From Sporobolomyces roseus (lineage: Eukaryota; Basidiomycota; Microbotryomycetes; Sporidiobolales; Sporidiobolaceae): a DNA stretch of 64,000 bases. Every line of letters begins with the position of its first letter. Position 1 is the stretch's first letter. The position numbers were made by a program, and so were the translations under genes. The notes under the pieces were generated by a model. That model was not told the origin of the DNA. It ran no database searches and saw only the letters and a program-made list of their open reading frames with translations. This document shows positions 12,969-24,203 of this stretch, piece by piece. The DNA is taken from positions 248,001-312,000 of the forward strand of contig JADILM010000003.1 of NCBI GenBank assembly GCA_016617785.1, given 5' to 3'.

Positions 12969-13462
12969 GGCGTTGATAGGCCTTGGTGTTGGCTCGGATC
13001 GGTCGCGGTGTGCAAGGCTTGTGACTTGAGGTGGACGGAGAAGTAGGAGGAAGTTAACTTTGCTGGATCGCTGCAAGCAAGTTTCTCTCAAATTTCGTCG
13101 AAGCGCCTGCTTCGGCAAAAACCCTGCAGACATATCGACAGCGAGACCCGCTCAAGCTCTGAGTGATGATTTGATTCCACGTTCGTCGGAGATTAATCGC
13201 GCAGTCATCGGCAAGAGAGACTCTTCAACCTTGCTCGGGCTTCAAGCAGTATCCAATGGCTGTGCTCCCGCTTCAAGTGGCTCTGTCGACGGTATGCGTC
13301 GACTCGCATCTTGTCGTACTTCGACGAAACAGCGAGATCGAGCCCTTGTTCCTTGTCTCTCAAAGCAATCTTATCAGAGGTATGGCACCAACATCCGCAA
13401 GTAGAAGTACAAACACAGTATCCCGGGTATACACAACACAGCGCCCCTGCCAGAGAAGCGAC
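12969..13462. other. PAT1 upstream region / NC2-alpha downstream region
   Basis: This 494 nt spacer separates two genes on the minus strand. It should hold the PAT1 promoter and leader and the 3' end of the NC2-alpha transcript. Short reading frames are present on both strands but none resembles a protein, and I see no repeat or RNA gene. Confidence 0.5.
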
Positions 13463-14166
13463 TCACTCTTCGTATTCGTCGTCAGATCCTTTCTTCTTCG
13501 GTTTCGATTCCCCTACTTCCACCTCTTCCTCTTCCTCTTCCTCTTCTGCCTCGTCATCATCGTCGTCAAGGAAATCATCGTCTGCCTTTGCTTTTGTTCC
13601 CTTCTGTTTCTTATTGCCGCCCGAAGTCTTGCCTTTCGCTGTTCGTTTTTTACTAGCTCCATCTCCGGCTTCTTCCCCTTCGATGGGATCAGCGACGCCT
13701 TCGACGATATCGGTACAGAAGTCGAGAGTTGGTGTCGTGTTGATGGCCCTTTTTCTGTGTGATCTTGCTGTCAGCGAGCGAAAACAGCAGTTCCATTTCG
13801 AAAGGAACGAACGACTTACAGTCCATAAGCGGTGAGCTTCTTGCTTCCACGAGCCTCTGCATCTTTCACTGAAGCTTGTACCAAGCTCGCGAGGAAGAGC
13901 TCGAGTGCTTTAGCTGCATGTATCGAAGAGCAATGTCGATCAAAACGAAGAAATCGTAGAATGTGAAGACAAAGTTTCAACGCACAAACCACTATGGGAG
14001 TAGCTTGGGCTACTTTACCAACGTCCTCATCCGCTTGAATCATCTTCTTAATTCGAGCCTATTCGTCAGAAGAGAGACGAAGTCAGCATCCGAAAGATTA
14101 GGTGGGAAAGTACAAACTTGTTCGGCTCACCAAGGGGAAACGAGCTGCATTTGATTTCTTGCCCAT
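13463..14166 (-). CDS. BUR6: NC2 alpha (DRAP1/Bur6) histone-fold transcription regulator
   Basis: NC2-alpha pairs with NC2-beta and binds TBP on promoter DNA, blocking or redirecting preinitiation complex assembly. Four exons (14166-14131, 14058-13986, 13913-13820, 13754-13463) give 164 aa. The histone fold starts almost at once: [19 protein letters not shown], then [20 protein letters not shown] and a third helix ending [12 protein letters not shown]. The VVSKALE junction required placing the second intron at a gtgcgt donor; other donors break the frame. After the fold come a TLDFCTDIV segment and a long tail of basic runs followed by Asp/Glu runs. The fold could also be compared with Dpb3/CHRAC subunits, but RFPxARIKKxMQxDEDxGKVAxATP is the NC2-alpha signature. 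Confidence 0.87.
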
Positions 14167-14291
14167 CACGTAGAAGCTATACTGGCTGATTTGTGAGTGT
14201 CGCAAGGCAAGTGAGATGCTAGTGGGAGAGGAAAGAAGGATGGATCCCTCTCCCTCTCTTCTCCTCCTTTAAGGCTGCTTCGGAATTCGAC
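14167..14291. promoter_or_regulatory. Short divergent promoter between NC2-alpha and TFIIS
   Basis: Only 125 nt separate the two start codons, so both genes must be driven from this interval unless their promoters reach into the neighbouring genes. It contains a CT-rich run on the plus strand (ccctctccctctcttctcc). No clear TATA box is visible. Confidence 0.6.
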
Positions 14292-16103
14292 ATGGCGACT
14301 GCACAAGCTATATTAACCCTCAGGAAACAACTTCTCTCAGCTATAAGCGAAAACAAGGTCGAGGTTAGCTGATTGCTCGCTCATCTTCTTCAACTTCCCC
14401 TCTCCTATTCCTCTGCACGCGCACAATCACGAGGATTCAGAGTGTATGAGTGGGACATGTGTAACCGAAACAGATTATGGGCTTTCTAGCGAGACTCAGA
14501 GGCCAGAGAGTCGGAGATGGAGATAGAGATAAGTTGGGCAGAGGAGGAGATGGAGAATTGCAGGCAGATGTAGTTCGGCAGGACTAGACCGAGAAGCTTA
14601 GAGACTGCTTTCTTCGGGGGCGTCAACACGATGATTGTCAAAACTCGCGGAGGTTCTCTCTATCAAGCTACTGATGCAAGTTTGAACTCGTGAATTAGGA
14701 TGCGATTGCAACACTCAAACGATTACGAACCGAAGTGGTGGCATCCGACGAACTCCTCAGAGTGAGTGTACGGAATCTCTCGCAGTGAGAATCACCATTT
14801 TTGACGCCTTTTTTTTTTGCGAGTTTCATCAGGAGACCAAGATCGGCATCACAGTCAACAAACTACGCTCGAATGAATCAAAAGAAGTCGGGGACCTCGC
14901 AAAAGAGCTTGTCAAGAAGTGGAAGGGAGACGTAGGCCAAACTGGCGCTTCGAAGAAAACGAGTGAGTCGCACTCTGCTCTCGTGACTCGTAGATCTTGA
15001 TCTTCGAGGTCGTACTCATGTTGATCGATCGCAGCCACTTCGACTGCACCTTCTCCTTCACCTGTCCCTGCTTCAAAACCTGATCCGAAATCTCCAATTC
15101 CTGCACCTCCGAAACCATCCGTAGCAGTACGCACCAACGCTGTTCCCGCTCCCTCTCCTCCTCCAAACTCTGCCGGAAAGTCGACATCCACTTCGTCCAC
15201 GATCCCGCCGCCTGCGAAACGTCGACCATCTGGAGGACCGCCTCGAACGAACAAAACCGATAAAGTCGACTTCCGATCGAAAGAGTCGACAGGAGATGCG
15301 ACGAGAGAAAAGTGCGTCGAATTGATCTATGATGCCTTGGCCTGTGATTCAGACGCACGTGAGTTATTCTTCTTGTCTTACTGGCTGCTCATCGCTATTG
15401 ACTCCATCACCTTTCTTGGATTTTCGATCGAAACAGCCGTCGAATTGATACTCAATCGAGCTCGAGCTCTCGAGAAACACGTCTATGAGAAGAATCTGCC
15501 GCCTGAAGGTACTCCTAACTATCGCAACAAGATGAGGTCGTTCTATCTCAACTTGAAGGCTGCGGGAAACCCTGCATTGCGGGAGGATGTAGTGAGCGGA
15601 GAAGTTTCTGTGAAGGAATTGTACGAGATGGATCCCAAGGTAAGCTCTTGCCCTTTCTCTCTCGTTTCTGATTTGATTCTCGGAAACTCCGCCTGCTCTA
15701 CACGCTGTCGCAGCTTACTGAGTTGATCCACTTGTTTTAGGACATGGCCTCTGAAGAACAGAAAGCGGTGAACCGTAGATTAGTAGCCGAGAACCTCTTC
15801 AATGCGCAAGGTGCAGCTCCACAACAGGCTGAAACTGATGCTTTCCAATGCGGAAAGTGCAAAGAGAGGAGGTGCATGTACTATCAAGTGAGTCCCTCTT
15901 ACCCGGCACCGTAATAGCGGAAACTGACGCTGCACCTGTTGAAACGCGGTTTCCCTAGATGCAAACTCGCTCTGCGGATGAGCCGATGACGACCTTCGTC
16001 ACTTGCTTGAATTGTAACAACAGGTACGTACTTCAATCGGTCTTCATTAAGCTCTTAACTGACACCGGTTTGCTCCTTGCGACGCAGATGGAAATTCTCG
16101 TAG
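14292..16103 (+). CDS. DST1: Transcription elongation factor TFIIS
   Basis: TFIIS rescues arrested RNA polymerase II by stimulating transcript cleavage. The gene has about seven coding exons and encodes roughly 338 aa. Domain I (LW domain) carries ETKIGITVNKLRSNES and VGDLAKELVKKWKGDV. A Ser/Pro-rich linker follows, then domain II with ILNRARALEKHVYE and NYRNKMRSFYLNLK, and the C-terminal zinc ribbon with CGKCKERRCMYYQ, the catalytic acidic pair in RSADEPMTTF, and the closing CLNCNNRWKFS. All four zinc Cys and the Asp-Glu tip are present. The final exon is only about 16 nt (16088-16103). The first intron, 14364-14699, is 336 nt, several times longer than the others. The start ATG at 14292 gives the usual short N-terminal helix. 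Confidence 0.95.
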
Positions 16104-16425
16104 TTCACGAAGCAAAAGAAGTACTCAAGGAAGAGACAATCAGCGCAATTTCAGTCTATACCAGTCGAGTTTTCAGTTTTGCAAGGAAAAGCAATTATGA
16201 TTAGTGAATAAGGCTTTGTTTGTCTCGACAGCGCGTTCTCTCGTTGAGAAGAAGGTAGAAAGAAACTAGAGGGTATTGTAAATGCAGGGCAAATCAGAAC
16301 AGAGGATCATGCGAATACTACGTAGTCAGGCAAGGTATATAGGTAGTAATGAGGACGAGAGAACAAGAGAACGAAAGAAACAGCTAGTCGTGGGAGGAGA
16401 GAAAGGAAGCGATTGTGGGAAATAA
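16104..16425. other. Convergent 3' region of TFIIS and the WOPR gene
   Basis: Both flanking genes end toward this 322 nt spacer. It is moderately A-rich and holds no coding signal or RNA that I can recognise; it should contain both polyadenylation regions. Confidence 0.5.
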
Positions 16426-18909
16426 TCACCCATGAGAGTACTCCTTCTTCACCATATTGTGCTCTGGCCATGCAGCACGTGATCGATCACTCGCTCCCCC
16501 AGACCACCATCCTGCGGTCCCATTCCCCGGGAGTTGATCAGTTTCTTCGGTTTGTCCAAACTGGTGTCCCTCAATCCCAGCACGTCGATAGAGTCGATCT
16601 CCTTGACTCTGCGAGGTCGGATGAGGAGGCTGAGGCGAAGGAGCGAGTGCGAAACCAGTATTCGAAGCCGTGAGGGAGGAAGGTGGGTTCAGGGGAGGGA
16701 TGGATTGCTGTCGACGGTAAAGTTGCGAATGATCCTGATTTCCGTACCCTTCCCCTCCCTGGTACAAGCCTATACCGACACCACTCTCCAGAGGCAAAGA
16801 TGCACTCGTTGTCATCATCCCCAATCCGTGAACCGTCCTTTGCTGCTGCGAGTCTTCACTCGTGTAACCAACGACTAGTCCACTCGGCTGATGGACTCCT
16901 TGACCGAGGTAGTTCAAACCAGTAGATGGCGCGACAGAAGCCGTGTACAAGTTGTGCTGGTATTGTCCTTCAGTGAAACTGGGAGGCGGTTGCGAAACGG
17001 AACCTTGATCGAGGCGACGGTTTTGCATTGAAGCTCGGCGACTGATTCGTGGAGCGGGAGCAGAGGTCGACTGCCGTTCAACCGAATTCCACGCCGAAGA
17101 GGACGACCCTGCTGTAGCGTTGCGAGTACCGGTAGAAGCTGGACCCCGTGCGACTGATTGGGAGGGATCTGAGGGTGGGAAAGGGAAATGTTCGTTGGTT
17201 TGATTTGCCGAGGGAGGTGGCGTATCGTAGGGTGACATCGAAGGTTCGCCTGAGGGAGAGTATCTGCGATAAGTCGAAACGGGATGGGAAGGAGGGTAGG
17301 AGATTTGCGGTTGCAGAGAATTTTCAGACGGGTACGGTTGAGAGGAAGGATGCGTGGGTATCGAGAATTGTTGAGAGGAATGGAGCGAATAGTCGATTGG
17401 GGGAGCTGGAGCCTGCGAAGAACGACGCTGAGAGAAAGCGGACGAAGGAGGGTTGTACGCGAAGATAGGCGCGGAGGAGCTGACTTCGCTTGCCGGGGTG
17501 TACGGGACAGGATGTCTTGGTTGATAGTAGCCGTTCGAACCGTCTCCAGGGAAACCACCACGACTCGGAGGAAGGTTTTGATAAGGTGAATTCTGCACTT
17601 GGTCTTGACCTTGATGATACCAAGTCTGCTGATTCGTTGCGACATTACCGATGGTCTCGCCTGCCTCGGTCGTAGGTCGAGTAGCATAACCACTGTCTTG
17701 TTCTGGTAACGCCAATTGTGGTTCACTGATCGAAGGGAAGGTGGTCGAGTTTGGCGAAGGTTGACTTTGGGAAGCGGCATTGTTGGCGAAAGGGAAGGCT
17801 CCTGACGAAGAGTAGGCGGTAGTGTTGGGCGAATAACGCCCGACGGTGTACGGGTCGAAGCGATTGTTGTTTCGTATCGTTGCAGTCGCACCTCGACGTG
17901 GAGATCCCGGTGCATTCGGATAATCACGAGAAGGTGGACGAGCGCTGAGAAGGGGCGTGAAGTGCGAGGTACCATTCGAGGCGTAGGGATCCGATGTCGT
18001 TGGCCGAGACTAGTGAGTGTAAATAGAAATGGTCAGCAGAAAGTAAGGTTTGAATCGAGATCGGGAGAACGCAAGACGAACTTGACTTGGATTCGGCGTA
18101 GGGTATCCTTGCGAGCTTCCGGATCGAGTGAGGGGTGAAACTGGAGTATCCGATTCGCCTTTGTATCGAATTTGTCCATCTAGTCCAACCTCGACTATAG
18201 GAGGCATACGGAAGAGGGAAGGAGTGAGGAAACAAGAAGAGACTTCGAGCGACATGAGTTCGGCATGTGAAGACGGTGTCCGTAGTCGTCCTGAGGTGAC
18301 ATCTTCGAGTCGGTAGTAAGCGACGAGGTGTAGTCCGGAAAGCGAGATCGTTTTCTTGACGAGACCATCCGATCGAAAGCGATAACTCGAAGTGAGACTC
18401 CCTACGAGAGCTCGTTCTCGTGCACGGTCCATCTGAAGCACGCCAGCTGCTTCACTGAGGGATCGTTGTCGAGGTGCAGTCCCGGCGGACTGCGTTGATG
18501 AGGTTGAGGGCACCGGAGCGAGATCTTGAGAATCGTCGACTGGATCTGCTTTGCTCGTCAAACCTCCCATAAGTCGGCTGGCGGCGTTCGAGGTCCCAGG
18601 CGCAGGTTTCTCGACGACTTGTTCGTCATCGTCATCCTTGTTGGCGTTCGACTTCTTGTCTAGTTCCCGATAGACGAGGAAGTTTCCCAGAGTTCGAGAT
18701 GGCGACCAAGACATCCCATCTGTCCAACGCTTGATGCCCGTTTCCTCCTCATCAAAGACAAAGATGGCTCCCGATGTCACTAAAGCCCTCTTCTCGTAAT
18801 CCTGCAACCTCCGACTAATCTTTGGTAAATAACCTCTTTTGCAACCTTCGAAGACGAGTAAAGCATCGAGTGTCGACTCGACGAACCCTCGAAAAGCGGG
18901 GTCGGCCAT
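16426..18909 (-). CDS. WOPR-domain (Gti1/Pac2 family) transcription regulator
   Basis: WOPR proteins are fungal DNA-binding regulators of morphology and development (Wor1 in Candida, Ros1 in Ustilago, Gti1/Pac2 in fission yeast). Two exons (18909-18082 and 18009-16426) give 803 aa. WOPR block a starts near residue 6: FRGFVESTLDALLVFEGCK, then LPKISRRL, SGAIFVFDEEETGIKRWTDG and SWSPSRTLGNFLVYRE. A linker of about 90 residues follows. Block b contains LVKKTISLSGLHLVAYYRLEDV and ends before a MPPIVEVG segment. The last ~500 residues are low complexity, rich in Ser, Pro, Gln and Tyr, typical of activation or phase-separating tails in this family. The single intron sits just after the second block. 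Which paralogue (Gti1 or Pac2) cannot be decided here. Confidence 0.92.
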
Positions 18910-19961
18910 GTTCGTCTCGTTTAAGCTGAGGGAGGGGAAAGAGTGGGTGCAAGGGAGAAGGTGGTCGAGGGCGAAGAGGGAACGAGAGGAAGAGAAGCGG
19001 GGGAAAAGAGATTTCTGAAGAGAGGAGGGTTGAAAGAGTGGATCGACTTTAAAGAGCGTGAATGATGAGCCGGTGGTGGTACGTAAGACCTGTTGATACG
19101 AATCTACGCCTTGAGCGTTGTTCGGCCTTGTGGGAGATGAGAAAGAGCAACTGACCTTTCAGAGCCTCTAACCAGTATCTCCTCCTTCTCGTCAATACTG
19201 CTCGAACACAGCTATTCACAATCCACTGGGAAGGCGCGAAGTACTGCTGAACTTCTGGCGAGGATGTGGAATGACGGAGAATGTCGGTGATAGAATGAGA
19301 GAGAGAGGTAGGAAGGGAGCTCTGGTACTAGAACGGGCCGAATCACGAGTGCCTGGTTATCGTACACCTCCTCGAGATTCCGCACTCTCTCTGGCGCAGA
19401 GAGGGTAACGTGGTTGAAGATGGGGTTTCGAAAGCGAAAAACACAAGGTTTTGGATTTTGGGAGATCAAATTTGAACGACCGCAACTTCCGAAATGCGCG
19501 ATTTTACGTGGAAAATTATCGTACAACTGCAGTACGTCTCCTCCATCGACACAGGTACGGCTTCGCTGTAATAAGATTGAGAGTCGCTCCCTTTTCAGTC
19601 AGTCTTTACTGTCTCGTTGACGACGTTTAGATCGTTGCGAGGAAGAGTACACCCATTCTGACGGATGTGACCCCACAGAGTTACTCGTATATCGATAACC
19701 GAGGGCGAGAAGCGCAACTGTAAGAGGAAAAGCGTGGTTCTGCGAATTCTGCGGCTAAACTCTGTTTTTTCCCACCTTGCATCGAACTGAACGTTACCTC
19801 GAAGCGAAGGTCAAACCATCCTCAGGCCGCAGCGAAAACGATGCAATAAATTCTTCTTGAAAGTTGCGAAAAGAATGAAAATGCGAAAAGTTGCGAAAGG
19901 TTGTCTTTCCCTCTTCCCAATTCTCTCACCTCGAGTAGCTGGAACCCTCCACCGATTCGCA
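18910..19961. promoter_or_regulatory. 1.05 kb divergent region between the WOPR gene and NOC1
   Basis: This is among the longer gene-free spacers outside the 2-9.6 kb gap, which fits the large upstream regions common for WOPR regulators. Short frames at 19212-19526 (minus) and 19414-19620 (plus) show no recognisable sequence. In-frame ATGs from 19875 lie upstream of the chosen NOC1 start but would add only a basic leader. Confidence 0.45.
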
Positions 19962-22900
19962 ATGCCGCCTAATCCATACCTCAAAGCTATCGCCGGAACA
20001 ACCGACAGCGTAAAGCCTTCGCCCTCGAAGAAGAAGGACAAAAAATCGATGCAAGAGAAAGGCAAAGGAAAGGAACAATCTGAGGGGAGTGCTCTGTACA
20101 GGGATGAGATCTTAGCTCTAGGAGGTGATGAGGAGGACTACAAGATGTTACAGGGTGTTGAAAGTGAAAGCGAATTCGAGGAAGAAGATGAAGAGGAAGA
20201 AGAAGGAGACTCAGCTATTGTGGAGAGTGTCAGCAAGAAGGGTTCCAAGGTCAGTACTGTGCCCTCTTGAATACAGACCACCCTGTCAATCCAGCTGACC
20301 ATGAATCGAGCCCTTGTTCAGAAAATGGGTCTCTTAACTGATCTTCGTTCCTTCGTGAAGGGATTAGATTTTAAAGCAGCTGGTGCGACGATCCCTACGA
20401 TAGACTCAGAGGACGAGGACCATTTCAGTGCTGGAGAGGAACAGTCGGAAGGTGCGAAAGAGACGGGAAACCCAAAATCGCTCCCAGTCCCAACGACGGT
20501 TTCTGAGAGGAAAGAAAGCAAGGTTGAGAGGGAAACGAAGAGGAAAGCAGAACGTGAAATGGAGAAGGAGCGGGAACGAGCTACCAAAGCTGAGGAACGG
20601 GCGAAGAAGGAAGAGAATGTAGCCACAAAGCTGAAAACTCCATCTTCAAGGTCTCCTTGGGTTCGTTTTCCTCAGTGTTCCCAGCTGAAGAAGGTCGTAC
20701 TAAATCCGTTTGAGGAATAGATCGTCGAACCAGCCCCTCAATGGTACAATCATTCGCTCCCTTCCCCTATTCCTTCTGCCACTCGCCCCTCTCCTGCTCT
20801 CATCGCTACCCTACTGTCTCGTGGACAAGACCTCCTCGCTAGAGACAACGCTCTATACGCCTCCTCTCTCGATCCGAAAGCTTCCAAAGGATCAACGGCT
20901 CCTCCTCCGAACGGGCTTTCCAAAGCTGATCAAGTTTTCGTACAACAAATCCTCACTTCCGGTACTTCATCAGACAAGGTGTCTGCGTTGCTCCTATTGG
21001 TTTCATCCTCACCTCTCCACACCATGAGCTACCTCGACCAACTCGCTTCCTTGTCTCGCAAGAAAAGTCGAGACGAAAGTGGACGAGCACTTCGTGGAGT
21101 CGTCGACTGGTGGCGAGGAGAAGGAGGAGGTAGCCCCAATCGGAAACTTCGAGCTTTCGCGGATCAACCTCTCCTGCCGACAGTAGCTTCAGCCTACGAA
21201 TCCCTCGAAAGTCGCGGTAAACCTTCGAGTTCGACAACGATGAACAAGGAGGATCTAGAGAGATGTCTGGCAGTGTTCGCATTCGAGGATTGGTTCAAGA
21301 AGTGGTTCTTCAATGTTTTGCAGGCTCTCGAGGTTCGTCTGTTGCAGTGCTCTCTTCCTGAATTCGAGCTAACCTTGACCGATTTTTCCCATGTCAGCAA
21401 ATGTCGATCGATCCTCTCGCGCATCCTCGTACGCTCGCTGTGCTCCACCTCTCCAACTTGCTTCGCGACAAGCCAGAACAAGAAAGCAACATCCTTCGGC
21501 TTCTCGTCAACAAGCTTGTTCGTTCTCTCGACTCGCTCGACAGCCGTTGTCTCCGAGTGCTTACTTTGCTGTGATGACAGGGTGATACGCAACGTGGAAT
21601 CGCATCGAAAACCTCGCATCACCTCCTCCAAGTTCTTCAAACCCATCCCGGAATGACCCCGATCCTCGTTCGCGAAGTCGCGTCACTCGTCCTTCGACCC
21701 CGAACTTCATCCGCTCCAGTTACCCCGAGTGGCGCTCATGTTCGCTTTGGAGGCGATAGCGAGAAGAAGAAAGCGCCAGCAGTCAACAGCCAGGATCAGG
21801 GTCGAGACAACGCGCGATATTATGGTATCATCACGCTCAATCAGGTCATGCTCAACAAAGATCAAGGCGATGTGGCTGGCAAGATGATCGACGTTTACTT
21901 CGAAGTCTTTGGGGACGTGCTAGGGCGCTTACCTGAGAAGCGAGATGAGGATAGTGACGAAGAGGACCAATCGAAGGAGGCAGCGAAGGAGAAGGGTCAG
22001 AAACGTAAACGAGGGGAGAAGAAGCGCGACAACGACACTCCCGCCGCTAGTGATGGCGTCAGCGAGATGGACAGCAAACTCGTTGCCGCTGTGTTGACCG
22101 GAATCAATCGAGCCTTCCCCTTTGCGACCATCGATGACGAAGCGTACGTTCGAGGCGCTTTTCTTCTGTTCTTCCGTTGTACTGAACCCCACTACTCGAA
22201 CAACAGCTTCAAGCAACGTCTCGACACGCTCTTCCGAATCACTCACACGGGAACCTTCAATGTCTCGATTCAAGCTTTGTTGCTCATCTACCACGTGTCT
22301 GCTGCCAAACGAGTGAGTTGCATTCCATTTTCTTCCGCTCACGAAGGTATTTACTAACTCTGGACAAATTAACAGGCAATCTCTGACCGATTCTATCGAG
22401 CGCTCTACGCCTCCCTCTATGACCCTCGATTGATCTCTTCCTCGAAACAAGCGCTCTACCTCAATCTCGTCTTCCGAGCGACCAAGCACGACAAGGACCC
22501 AAAGCGAGTTATGGCTGTCGTCAAGAGGCTCATTCAGATCCTTTCAACGATGGACGTTACTTTCACCCTCGGAGCTCTTTTCGTCGTTGGCGAGGTAAAT
22601 TCACGCTCAACATCCTCTGTTCGGACTCGACTTGATGAAAAAAAAATGCTGATAAAACTCGTTGATCGGGAAAACAGCTGATGTCGACCGTTCCAGGATT
22701 GAGGGAGATGATCGCAGAACCCGAGTCGGAAAAATCAAAGACGGCCGTTCAATCGGAAGCGACTGAGGGAGAGTCGAAGAAGGAATGGCCAACTGCGTAC
22801 GACGGTAAAAAGCGAGAGCCAGAATACGCCAACGCGCAAAACAGTTGTCTCTGGGAGCTCGTGAGTTTCTGTCGAAATCTTTCAATCGCCAGAAATCATA

Positions 22901-24011
22901 CTGACTACTTGCCGAGATCTCAGGTTCCTCTACTCACTCACTGGCATCCAACGGTAGCGTTGTACGCCGAGTCCCTCATTTCCTTTTCGCCTCTACCCGT
23001 TTCGAACGATCTCGAGCAACATTCCCTCAATACTTTCCTCGACCGTTTCATCTATCGTGAACCCAAGAAGTCTGTTTCATCAAAGGGTTCATCAATGATG
23101 CAGTCAGGGCTGGCGGGTCAGGATCGCTCAGGACGAGTCGTGCTAGTCAAGGGCAGTGCAGCTACGAAAGGAGAAGAAGCGGTCAACTCGGATAGGTTCA
23201 GGAAGAAGAATGCCCATGACGTTCCAGCTGATCAGGTTCGTCTCTCCCTCTCTCCCTCTCTGTCTCTCTCCGCGCTCGATGCTCGAGTTGAAGGCCAATC
23301 CCCTGACGAACGCAATTTGACAACGTTTTGCAGATGTTCTTCCACAAGTACTTTACCTCCAGAACGACTGTCGATTCGGAGAAGTCGAAAGCAACCACAA
23401 AAAGGAAGTCCCGCCGAGGTGGAGACGGAGACGGGTTATCGTCCGACTCTGAGGAATCGATCGCTGATGCAGGAATTACGGAAACGAGGGAAGACTTTGA
23501 CGAAGATGCGTTGGCGGCCGCGATGGAAGAGGAGGTTGGTCAAGATAGTGCCAAGGATGATGACAGTGAGGATGACGAGATGGAGGATCAAATCTGGAAG
23601 GCGATGAAGCAGAGTATGCCCAAGGAGTCGGGTGACGCAGAAATACTCGAGGACAACGACGATTCGGAAGGTGTCGTGGATGAAGAAGATGAAGATCTCG
23701 CAGCCTACGATTACTCGGATTCGGACGACGATGAGCAGAAGACGCATTACAAGAGTCCCTTCGCCGACGAAGACCTCGGAGACGACGACGATGGATTCCT
23801 TGAGGAGGATGACGACCTTGTCGATTCGGATGCTGATATACCTCTGTACGGTTCCGATGATGAACCGGACGACGAGGATGCGGTTTCAGGGAAGGGAGGG
23901 AAACGAGCGGAGAACAAGAACAAGAAGAGGAAACTCAAGCACTTGCCATTGTTCGCGACTGCCGACGATTACGCCAAATTGTTGGGAGGTTCGGACGATG
24001 AGGATATCTGA
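19962..24011 (+). CDS. MAK21: Noc1/Mak21, CBF/MAK21-family 60S ribosome assembly factor
   Basis: Noc1 binds Noc2 on early pre-60S particles in the nucleolus. Ten exons join without a frame break (first 19962-20249, last 23334-24011) to give 1139 aa. After an acidic and Lys/Glu-rich N-terminus the family pattern appears: an alpha-solenoid with TSSDKVSALLLLVSSSPLHT and NRKLRAFADQPLL, LEDWFKKWFF-like helices, the block KLGDTQRGIASKTSHHLLQV, the CBF region with GINRAFPFAT, LDTLFRITHTGTFNVSIQAL and LIYHVSAAK, YRALYASLYDPRL, LWELVPLLTHWHPTVALYAE and DRFIYREPKK. The C-terminus is extremely acidic (many Asp/Glu/Ser runs) and ends with a basic KNKKRKLKHLPLFATADDY block. An upstream in-frame extension from 19857 exists, but the ATG at 19962 fits better. 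Confidence 0.95.
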
Positions 24012-24050
24012 ATCTGTCGATCTAGCCATTTGTCGCTCACCATTTGCAAT

Positions 24051-24080
24051 CTCTCTCTCTCTCTCTCTCTCTTTCTCTCC
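24051..24080. repeat. (CT)n microsatellite downstream of NOC1
   Basis: An almost pure CT run lies just after the NOC1 stop and would be in its 3' untranslated region, within the 192 nt convergent spacer shared with SMD2. Similar CT or GA runs occur in several other spacers here. Confidence 0.85.
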
Positions 24081-24203
24081 CCCTCGCCCAGCTTTCGTCT
24101 TCCCTCTCTTTGAAACATCTCTCTGATAGCCCCGCATCAGACATGGAGAGCGAAAGTAGAAAGTACAGTTACAGCGAAAGATTGCATGACTACGATTTTG
24201 TGT

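Noticed and set aside
19212..19526. 104-codon minus-strand frame upstream of the WOPR gene
   Set aside because: No motif and no splice connection to the WOPR gene.
19857..19961. Upstream extension of NOC1
   Set aside because: The frame is open but the added residues are Lys/Arg-rich and unlike the family; the ATG at 19962 starts the typical N-terminus.
24051..24080. CT microsatellite as part of a mobile element
   Set aside because: No flanking repeats or target-site duplications; simple sequence in a 3' region.
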